This document shows, one piece after another, positions 26,401 to 38,400 of a stretch of 64,000 bases of DNA. A program made the position numbers and the translations under genes. How positions within the stretch are numbered: position 1 is the first letter of the stretch; each line of letters opens with the position of its first letter. The DNA comes from Cephalopachus bancanus (taxonomy: Eukaryota; Chordata; Mammalia; Primates; Tarsiidae). The DNA lies in contig JAPVLO010001009.1 of assembly GCA_027257055.1 (NCBI GenBank), forward strand, positions 62,001-126,000, read 5' to 3'. Under the pieces are notes generated by a model that worked only from the letters and a program-made list of their open reading frames with translations, made no database searches and was not told the DNA's origin.

Positions 26401-29400
26401 ATAAACCCCATTGGACTTAAGGAGAAATGTGAGTTATGAATGAGAAAAGTGATATTAAATGTAATTTTATTTTTATTTTATTTTATTTTAAAGATGTGGG
26501 GTACAATTCAGGATTAGGCAGATAAGTGGTTATCATACAGGTAAAGTTTGGACCTCCCTTTGGTTCCCACTTTGCCTGGTTTGATATCAGGTACCCTCAT
26601 TAATGTTATATGCCCCCTCCCCAGCAGTATCCCGCTACTGCCAATCCCTTTCTTATAGTATTATGGTAAATGTTCAGGGTCTGCTTATGAGTGAGAACAT
26701 GTGGTACTCAGTTCTTTGGCTCTGTGATAGATCACGGAGTGTGATAGACTCTAAATCCATCCAAGTTGATGCAAAGTCCATAATTTTGTCCGTCTTTGTG
26801 GTTACATAATATTTTAAAAGTAATTTTAAATATATAATTACACATGTAGATCCTAACTCCCAAATATAAGATGAAATTCTATCTATACCTGTCAACCAGC
26901 TCATTTCACTTTTCATTTCTTCAAAAAGTCTATAACTTCAAATTCATGCCTATATTCAATTATTTCATTAGGGAACAGGCTTTGTTGTTCCCCCCATGCT
27001 TTGTTGTTCCCCATCAGGGCAGAGAACTTAAACTACAGGTCCCATAAGGCCTCAAACTATATTTCTCAATCCTATACACACATTCAAGTAATCAAATTGC
27101 ATACCTACATTATTCATGAAATTATAAAGAAAAATGGGAATATATCACCTTCAACTGAGTAACTGCCTGCTCAGCATTCTTCTTTTGGACTTCCTCTTGC
27201 TGTAGTTTTCCTGTTTTCTCAGTTAGCTCATTCACCAACCTAGCATAATCCTGGCGCAGTTTATTTAGTTCTGCAGACTGCCTGAAAACAGTAACTGGAT
27301 TAGGAGCTATGAAGTTTAGTTGAGTGTAATCCCTATATAATTCTTTTCTTTTTTTGGGAGTTGGAGTCTCACTCTGTCGCCTAGACTGGAATGCAGTGGC
27401 CGCTCCTGGCCACCGCAGCCTCGACCTGCTGGGCTCTGGTGATCCTTCCGCCTCAGCCTTCCGAGTAGCCGGAATTACAGGCATGCGCTACCATGCCCGG
27501 CTGATTTTTTGATTTATTGTAGAGGTGAGGTCTCACTGCCCAGGCGGGTCTCGAACCCGCGGGCTCAGGCAATCCACTCACCTCAGCCTCCCAAAGGCGC
27601 GGGATTACAGGCTGAGCCACCGAGCCCGGCTCCTATATAATTCTAACGACAGTTGCACAAGTTCTAAAATCACTGTAAAACATCTTCGGGCACTGTGGCT
27701 CATGCTTGTAATCCCAGCACTTTGGGAGGCTGAAGTGAGAGGACTGCCGGAGTCCAGGGGTTTGAGACCAGCCTGGGCAACATGACAAGACTTTGTCTCT
27801 ACTAGAATAAATTTAAAAATCAGCCAGGACTTATGGTGCATGCTTGTAGTTCCAGCTACTTGGAAGGCTCAGGTGGAAGGATCACTGGAGCCCAGCAAGT
27901 CGCTTTGGTAATATGGCCCCAGGGCCAGTCACTAACACAAGGAATGTGTCTTAACATGCAGATCCACCTGAGTCAAGGAATCTTAACCTTTTAGGAGTAA
28001 GACATAAGAATGTGTTTTGTTAACTAAAATGCCAGGTGCTCTTCAGAATACTGACGTTTGGAAGCTACTGTGGGAGGGAATAGATGGTTTAAAACTTGTA
28101 AGTTAAGTCTCATAAATCTGTGGACTACTCCACTGGTGGCATTAGTATTTATTACATAGTCTACATATAATATATGCGTAAATATGTCCATATAAATATG
28201 TAACATATAATATACATCCATATATTTATATAAATACATAATAGCTTGACATATATAATATATACATTTATACAGCTTATATATAGCTAAAGAAGTTCCT
28301 TCTCAAAGCAATGATTTTTTTTTTAAATAACTCATTTTAGAAACAAATGTAAGATACAAAAGTCTAGCCAATTACTTTCAAACACCATTTTGATGATTCC
28401 AGAAAATATTCTCCCATTCAATTAAAAATAAAGCATTTGGAAACATACTTGTTTTCCAGTTGGTTTGTAGTGTTGCTGACTGCATCTCTTAGTATACCAT
28501 TTTCCTGCTTCAAGTGAGCTATCTCAGCTTCCATCTGCTCACGAACTTGCTGAAACTAAAAATTATTTTACATGTAAAATTCAGAAAACAAAGGCTGTCA
28601 AAGTTACCTTTTAAAAAGAAACTATTACAATAAAAATGTAAAAAGCATCAATACACTGAAGTTTGAATCATTCGTCTCAAATAAATATAAATTTAAAAAA
28701 AAATTCTACTTTGTTAGTGATGAATGCAAAGTGAATACAAACTGCCACCACATTCAAGAATACAATTAGAGACTAGTTGCTATCATATTTTAAAATACAA
28801 GATAAACATGCTTAGAGATGTTTCAGAACTAAAAAAATGATTTATGAATTCCTTCCTAACCAACAGACTTATACAAAATTAAGTCTATCCTGATCCAATG
28901 TGTCAATTTTACATTAGCAATATTTTTAAATTAAATTTTTAATTATTCAAAGTTTTAAAACTGAAAATACATTTCAAATACTTCATTATTGTTACAAATT
29001 AAACCATACTCAGTCAAATAGTTGCCGATACAAAACTCTACTTGCTTAAAATAGTATGACCTCTAATCTTGCCCCATTTTTACATTGCAAAGTACACATA
29101 ACATAAAATGTACCATCTTAACCATTTTCAAGTGTACAGCTCAGTGGTATTAATTACATGCATAATGTTATGCAACCATGACTACCATTCATCTCCTTAA
29201 CTCTGTAAGTAATTAAGTTAAAAATGATGAATTACTGAAATATCTTTCATCTTCAATAAAGACAGATGTTGCTACAGGTATGACTAATTTTCAAATGAGG
29301 AGTTTCAAGTCAAGACTAAGTGAAAACAAAAAAAATCCAAATGATCAGTAAGTAGGAATAAGAAGAAAAGATCACTTGAGGCTAGGAAAATCAGTTCTTC

Positions 29401-32400
29401 GATAATCTGATTAATGAGAGAGAAAAAAATTTCAAATTGCTGGGGGATAAGATGAAGAAGTGGGTCAAATAAAAGCTAAGGAGTAATAGACTAAGAACAT
29501 GAAAATACCATCACTTCTTGTTTGCTATTAGTAGCATTTCAGTGGAAAATACTAGGACTCTGATAGTGGCAAAGAATAATTTACAAATTTTTACCAGATT
29601 ATCAATATAATCAAAGCAATATTTCATTTTTTTAAAAAATATGGTACCAATTACAAGATAGAATGAAAAAAGAAACCTATTAATATGGGTTATAATTATT
29701 CCAGTATGTAATAATAAACTAAGGACATATCTAAGAATTGAATGCTAGAGTAACAATAAATAAAGCATCTTAAGATTTCAGAGCAAATTGTAGACTGGGT
29801 AAGGAAGAAAGAAGTCAAAGGATTTAAGTTCAAGATAATAATGCCTCCAAGTACTGAAAATAAAAACAACCTGGAACAGACAAGAGTTTCATTTTAGACA
29901 TACGTCAAATCTGAGGTGATGACAGACATTCCAAACTGAAACATCAGCCAGCAGATGAAATAACAATTTCAAAAAGTCACTGGTCCAGAAAGTTCAACCA
30001 AGGGAAGTATTATATGTCCATTTGGCAAGCAGACCCAAGCCACGTTCATTAACCTCTTTAGCATTAATAAAGACTGTTTCAATCTCTTTTTAAATATAAA
30101 GAAGGAGAAAAAAGGGAAAATTCACTGGTCCAAAAATACCTAGAATCTTGAAGACGAAGAATACATATAAGAGATAGTAAAAACTAAATCTTCTGAAATG
30201 TTGACAGAAGACAAATGGGAGAGTATGAACTAACAAAAGACACAGAAGGTAACTTCACTTCACCATCACCTCTCTCCTCCACTCTAACACCAAGCCCTAC
30301 CTATCTCTTTTGTCAACACTACCTAACTCTTTCGTCACCATTGTCAACACCTGATTTCGGGCCCTTGCTCTGACTGACTTGAATTCCTGCAGAAGCCTTC
30401 CAACTATCCCTTGCTCCACTCACCACACTGCTGCAAGAGGAATAATTTAAAATCCCAGCAACTGCTTAAACTCCTTCCCCGGCTCCCCAGTCTTCAGGTA
30501 TGCAAGGCCTTTTAAGACGGGGCTCCATCTACCTCTCCAGATCTCTGATTCCCAAATACCACAACTCTTACTGTATTTCTCACAGTGTTAACACTAGACA
30601 ATCTGTCCTGGAATACCTGGAGTGCATTTATTAAAAAGCTCAACCCTGGGTCCTAAAACAGACCCAATGAGTCATCACCTCCAGAAATGGGACAAAGGAA
30701 TCACACCAAGTATAGTTATACAAGTAACTCCTATTACTCAGCACCCATTTCTTCACTCCCTTACTTGATAATGCCCAATTGCTTCAAAAGATTCAACACA
30801 GTCTGGATACCACTTCTAACAAGTCTTCCCTATCAATCCTTCTCTTCCCCACCGCCTATCTCCATTGCTCCAAAGTACCCAATATTTACCTTTACTGTTA
30901 AGGTGTACTTACCTGTCTATATTCAGCCTCCTTACCTCATCTCCATCTAGAAAAGTTGCTCACTTAAGGACAGGGAGTGAGTTTAACTAGCCACTGCATG
31001 TCAATGGCCCAGCCCAGGGTCTTGCACATACTAGGCACTTAAAAGTTTGCTAATGAAATGAATTCACACATTTCATCTTATTTTCTTTTCTTTTCAAAAG
31101 AATTAGGTTTTTTCTGCAAATGTAAGCGTGTTTGTTAAAGAAAACTCAATCCGTAGCAAAATGTGAAAAGGCAAAAAAATTCTGTCCCACAACTCAATAT
31201 AATTCTTAGTATTTTTGGTGTCATATAATGCCATTGGAACATTCATCTTATCTTCTTCTTCTTTTTTTTGAATTGGAGTCTCACTCCGTCGCCCAGGCTG
31301 GAGTGCAGTGGCATGCTCATGGCCACCCCAGCCACCCCAGCATCAACCTGTTGGGCTCCAGCGATCCCACCTTGTCTCAGCCTCTCAGCGAGCCCAGCAT
31401 CATCTTATTTTCAAAGAATGAAAATATACCTTCATCTGCATCTGTTGAGTCTCTTGATAACTAACATGTATTTTGTTTTGAAATACATTATGTTCCTTTT
31501 CTAATGTTCCAATCCGATCTTTCATCCTTGCTATAACCACATTGTTTCTTTCTTTTTCTGTCATCATTTCCTAAAGAGAAAACCAGAAAAGAAATTAATA
31601 AAACATGTTATTAAAAAGGTATTACAAGCCTTTAACAATAAGAAAACTTTTTTTTTTTTTTGAGTTGGAGTCTCACTCTGTCGCCCAGACTGGAGTACAG
31701 TGGCACACTCCCGGCCACCACAGCCTTGACCTGCTGGGCTCCAACGATCCTTCCGCCTCAGCCTTCCAAGGAGCCTGAACTACAGGTGCACGCTCCTATG
31801 TCCGGCTAATTTTTATTTACTGTAGAGACAAGATCTCACCAAGTTGCCCGGGTGGGTCTCGAACCCACGGGCTCAGGCAATCCACTCTCCTCGGCCTCCC
31901 AAAGTGCTGGGATTACAGGCTGAGCCACAGAGCCTGGCCCCCAGAAAACATTTTTAGCATTAACAAAATAATCATAACTGTTGAAACCACAAGTACTCGC
32001 TTAAAAAGCAAGGTCAAAACATTAAAAAGGCTGAGTATAGCTGTTCATTCCTGTAATCCTAGCACTTTGGGAGGTAGAGGTGGGAGAACCGCTTGAGGCC
32101 AGAAGTTCAAGATCAGCCAGGACCACACAAGTGAGAAAACGTCTCTACACAAAACACTTTTTAAAAATTGCTGGACTCTTACTTGAGTCCAGGAGTGTGA
32201 GGCAACAGTAAGCCATGATCATGTCACTGCACTCAAGCCTGGGAATCAAAGTGACATCCTGCCTCAAAAGAGAAAAAGGTTAAAAAAAGACCCATAGGCT
32301 TCTGCATCTCTCCTGCTCTTTACACCAATTCTCTTCATAAACACCTTGGCACTGTGTTTACTCTTCTCTCAAATGCACTTTCTGGCTTAAGAGTTTCAGA

Positions 32401-35400
32401 CTATGAACCTAAAGTAAATCCTACTTTCTAACTTAATTATAAGAAAAACATTTTAAAGCAAAACAGTTAATTCTCTACATTCTTGGGTACCAATTCTCTT
32501 TCAGAAAACAGATGGCCTAGAAAAAAAAGACGTAAAGGAAAAAGAAAAACTCTATCTCCTAGAAGAGATAAGGATAAGGCATGTCTATAGCAGAGTAGAA
32601 GTTTGGAATAAGGGAAAGTAAAAATCACAAAGCAAGGTTTTATCACCTTCCCAAGTCACATCTTAAAAGGGTGATTTCATTTTGTTGTACAAGTATTATG
32701 AACTCCTAGAACAATGTTCATTAGGAATGTACAGGTAAGCCAAGCAATTTTCAAGTTATCTGCAGATATGATAAGTCCATGTCCCTGCTCTAAAGTAACT
32801 TTTTGACAAAATTTTAAATTTACCTAATTTATGATTACTTGTAAGAGTTAGTTCATTCACACTTACATTATACTGATGTACAATACACTTAGAAAGACGC
32901 ATTCACATCTTATGTAGCTCAATGAATTATCAAAAAATGAGTTAACCTATTTTTTAAAATATAGTCGAGAAAAGACAGTCACATAATAAAATTTCTAATT
33001 GTAAGGAAGCATGTTTATGAACAACTTTAATTAATCTTAACCTGGTCAACCCTTTCCACTGATTCTTATTTTACCTCAAATTCAAATAAAGTCTATATAG
33101 TCAAACAAGGCCACTCATTCTCATGATATCATAGAGTGGCTAGGTAAATGACTCATCAATAAACCTCATGTACTCTACTGCATTTAATCCCTAAAAGGAG
33201 AAATAAGCACTTCAGAAGAAACAAAATCACATTTTCCAAAATTTCAATTCTGTTCTCTCAGTCTACATGATGTTTTAAAGGCTGTTTTTTAATTAACCTC
33301 TCAAACTAAAATTTCAGAGATTAGAAGAACTTGATTTAAAACTATAAATAGAGGCCAGGCTCAGTGGCTCAGCCTGTAATCCCAGCACTTTGGGAGGCCA
33401 AGGCGAGTGGATTGCCTGAGCTTGCAGGTTTGAGACTAGGCCGGGTAAGCCGGTGTTGGTAGCATGCACCTGTAGTTCTGGCTACTTGGAAAGCTGAGGT
33501 GGAAGGATCACGGAACCCAGCAGGTCAACTCTGGGGTGGCCATGAGTGTGCCATTGCACTCTAGCCTGGGTGACAGAGTGAGACTCCAACTCAAAAATAA
33601 AAATAAATAAATAAATAAATTTTAAAAATTTTAAAATATATATATACACACACACACTTATCACAAGACTCTTCACAAATAAATTAACTTTGTAAGAGTA
33701 CACTTACTCCATAAATTCCATAAACTAGATTTAAATAAGATTATACTATGTGCCTTTATAGAGAATCAGTCTAGGTCAGATCCAATTAACACAAATTCTC
33801 ATGCTTCTGAACAGAATGCTTTTGCTATCTGAAATTAGGATATCTATAGGTATTGCTATTTTAAATTCATACTTCAACTACAGGCTATAATGTCATGAAA
33901 GAGTGAGAGAGCCCCACTCCCGCTGCTAAAAACTCTAAAAGCAAATTACTTCTGTTGAGTATAAACTTATCACACAAATAATTCAATCAGAGATTATGGA
34001 CAAGTTCTCAAATCAGACTGCTTCTGATGTGGGAAGTCTGTCCCTTGAACATGAGAATGTCTTCACCTGGGTTAACTGCTTACACCGGTCCTTTGTAGCA
34101 GCAGCATCTTCCTTCACCGCAGCAAGTACCTTGTCTTTTTCTTGAAGCTGATGTATGAGTGCACTCAGTTCTCCTTTATTTGACTATGATTGAGAAATCA
34201 ATACAGAATGAGGAATCATTAACAGGGGCTACCAGAAGTTATGAAAATAAGGTATTTAATATCAAGTGTTCTTGGGACAATAGAGTTTTATACTATATAT
34301 AAAGTAAAATATATACACACACACACTTATCACAAGACTCTCCATAAATAAATTAACTTTGTAAGAGTACATTTATTCCAAACACTGATCAGTGAAATAC
34401 CATTCAGAAAAGTCCCTGTAATGCTGTATATCCTGTTACCAACAGGATACATTACCAATCAAGAAATAGATTTTTACAAAGAAGTATAGGACCTTCCAGT
34501 TTTAAATCCAGAGTCAAGTTAGCAATTTCCTCCTTGATTAAAAAAAAAACAGTATGATACTAAAATGTAAACCATCATCAACGAAACAGTCACCTACAGC
34601 CTCAAAGCGTAATATCAGAAAGACTGCCAAAAACAGTTAAGATTGAATATAGACGCTCCCCAACCCTATCAGAATCTAACCAAGGCGTCACAGGTTCCAT
34701 GGATGTGTAGTTCTCTGAGGTTAACAGGCACATCCTGAAAGGTAAAAACCAACAAATTCCCATGTGACATGAGGAACAAGTGCAAAGATTGAAGGTTGGA
34801 ACTTTCTTAAAAGGTCTCAAGAAGAATAAAGTAGAAATAAAGTTGTCTTTAGTTGCTTATTACTTTTTTTAAAGAAAAAAACTGAGAAAGACAGGCAGAG
34901 AAGAGCCAATACATGCTTAACTGTTACCAATTATTTTAGTTATATCAAGGACAATATATAAAACTTTCCAGTAATAAAAGTAGATTTGAATCTAATGATT
35001 GAAAAGGCACGCAATATCCAAGGGAAATGTAACAGAGTAGTCAATGTCAAGCCATATTATAATACAATTACTGCTAAACTTCAAAGAAACTGAATCCCTT
35101 GATATGTGTACAGTAGGGTAGACAGTGAAAAAATCCAGTAAGTGATAAACACTTTGTTGATTACCCAAAGAATTTTTTTGTTTTTTTGAGTCAGAGTCTC
35201 ACTTTGTCACCCAGGCTGGAGTGCAGTGGCATGCTCACAGCCACCACAGTCTCAATATGCTGGCCTCAGGTGATTCTTCTGCCTCAGCCTTCCAAGTAGT
35301 TGGAACCACAGGTGTGCACCACCATGCCGGGCTAATTTTTTGATTTATTGTAGAGATGAGGTCTCTCACCATGTTGCACAGGCTTGGTCTGGATACCCCT

Positions 35401-38400
35401 GGGCTCAGGCAATCCTCTCACCTCCGCCTCCCAAAGTGCTGGGATCACAGGCCTGAGCCACTGTGCCCAGTCCCAAAAATGTTTAATTGTGAGAAGGCAA
35501 TTTGACAAAAATACATGAAAAGAGTGCAAAATTCAGGCTGGCCACAAAGCTCAAAGTGGTAGAGCGTAGATTTAAATCCAGAAAATCTTACTCTAGAGCT
35601 CAGGATCTTAATTCATACTCTCAAGTACTTTGTAACTTAAATACAAGGGCACGTGCGCACATACAACATAACATCTCCTCTGCAACCCCTCTAGCTTTCA
35701 ACTCTATTTTCCCCTCCCCACCTAAGCTTATTCATAGTGGACCTTCACTGCCACTTTTCCATTCACTTCTCACTTATTTACGGTCCACTACTGCAAGGAA
35801 ACTGCTTTCACTGAGGATATCAAAACTTATCTTCCTTGACCTCTCTAAAGTGTGTCACCACTAACATTTCCCCCAACTTCCCTCCGGCCCCAAACTCTCT
35901 AAGTTCCCCAAGCTTCTATAATTTCACTATACCCTGGTGTTACTCACACTTCTCTTCAGCATTCTTTGTGATTTTCTTTACCCTTTAAATGTCAGTGTTC
36001 TCAGGGTCACTCTGGAACTTTCTTATCACTTCCCACATCCTCCCTGGTCTAATATACATCCACCATGTGTACTGATGATAGTAAATTACTTTCCTAAGTC
36101 ACTCCCACTGCAACCTTTCTCCAACTCCAGAGGAATATATATTCAATCGTAAAAAGATTATATCCACTTAAATGGCCTAAGTGATGCCTAAAACATTCTA
36201 AAATGACTCAACCCTCTACTCTCTTCCTCTATAAAGTGTTTACAAATATCACTGACCCCACAATCTATCCAGTTACTCAAGAGAACACAAGCAGTCATCA
36301 GACTTGTCTTCAGCCACTCTATCAAATTGGCCGACAAGTCCCCTAACTCCTCTTCTCTGCCCTATGCCAGTGCCCCTTTATTTATCTTCCCTCTTGCTCT
36401 GAAGTGGCCTTTAGTAGGCACAAGGATTCATTCACAACTGGGACTTTGAAAAATATTAAAAAGGTCTGACCGAGACTCAGTTTCTACGGCAGGAAAGGGG
36501 AGAAATTAAACTTACCTAATCTTACTCAGACACAGGATACCTACATAGGCAGAATCCCTTCGGCAAAGAACAGAACCACCCACCCCCATGAGAAGCCAAG
36601 AACAAGATTTTAATCCAAAACTAAACAGCTCCAAGGGAAAAAAAAAAAACAGTGCACAGTTTCTAAACACCTGCTATATTTCAAATGCTATCTTTAACAA
36701 TCCCCAACTTCTTCCTAGGCCTACCTAAAACAGATAAAGGGTAATCTGATTTGCAACCTATACTACAGAGTTCAAAGCTGTCTGAGATAATAAAATGATT
36801 CCTCTTGCCCCCATAAGCCACCAGTAACATCTTCAGTCAGAAGACAGCACCTAATGCAGTTACACTTAATCTTAAAAAGCAATAATTTTAAACATATACC
36901 TTCAGCTGGAGGCTTTTTTCCACAAAGAGCTTATCCCAATCCCCACAAATAACCAAGAACTCTTTTCAGATATGTACTTACCCGATTACAATAAAGTAAA
37001 CCAAAGAACAAATTCTGTAACTAAAAATATCAAAAAAGTTCTTTGCAACAGAACATCTTTGTATTCAAAATCAAACATAGTTATCACATTTACTCCAACT
37101 ACCCTTGAACACCTTGCTTGCACTGGGCCATTACTGGCACCACAGGGAGACTGTCCAACAAGTATACCACATTGTAAAATGCCACAGGTTTGCAAAATGT
37201 ACTGTCAATAGACACTTGAAAGTACGGACAGACTTAGACTGCTATCATAAATGCTATGACCAAAAAAAAAGTCCAGATAGTTATGGGAGAAAATAGCAGG
37301 GCAGACAATTTAGATTGTGAATTCAGGTTAGTCTTATATAAGAAAATTATACTGAAGCGGAGACTAGAAGGAGGAATTAGGCATGGAAAGAAATTGGAAG
37401 TGGGGAAATGAGACAGGACAGACAGAGGGAAAAAGTGTGGTGTGCAAGAAGAAACAGAGAAAGTCCTGCACGAGTGAGATACAGTGAGGGAGTAAGGAAA
37501 ATATCACTAGATGAGGCTGTGTAGAAACAGGCAAGACATAGGCCTGTTAAGAAATCTGGATTTATGTCTTAGGCGCAATGAGAAAGACAAAGAAGGGTTT
37601 TTAAATCAGTAACATAACCCGATTTACCTCCTAAAGGTCACCTTGCAGTTACATAGAAAAGAGAGATTATAGGACTAAAAGGAAAAGCAGAAACATCAAT
37701 TTGGAGACTACTGCAGGTCATCAGGTGAGAGGTAATGGCTTAGAATAGAGTGGTCTTTAAAGAAAAACCTAAACCACTCAAGGTTTGAAACCAAGTGAGC
37801 GGTTTGGGGGGAGGGTTGTGTGTGTATGTACTATGCTTTTAGAATAAGAACAGTTAAGTCAATTATCTAATATTGAATAATAGATGCCATGTCATTTTAT
37901 CTTACATAAGTAACACCTGAAAACTTGTCACCTTTCCCAGTATGACACAGTATTCATGATATTATAGTGAGTATGGCCTGTAAGAATATAGATATTAACT
38001 TCATGTGGTTTGTTATTGTTTTGTTTTGTTTTTTTGGGGGAGGAGTTATTTTACAAACTGTTTTTTTCTTAATCTGCCATAGCAGTGATTATGCCATCCA
38101 AATCATTTATTTTAGATAGGTACTATTATATACACACAAATATCAACAACAAAGGTCCCAAGGTTCTTTAAATGATGCAATCTTCAGTTACAGTAACAGT
38201 CCATACACTATCCAGAAATCACCTGACCTTGATGTCAGTATTTCTTTTTTCTTTTGAGTAGGAGTCTCACAGTAGGAAACTTTTTTCTTTTGAGTAGGAG
38301 TCCCACAGTCTTGCTCAGGCTGGAATGCAGAGGAATGCTCACGGCCACCACAGCCTTGACCTGCTGGGCTCAGGCGATCCTTCTGCTTTAGCCTTACAAG

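Noticed and set aside
36972..37296. Overlapping 60-80 codon frames between exons 4 and 5
   Set aside because: Short frames on both strands with no motif, no similarity to KTN1 and no splice-site context.
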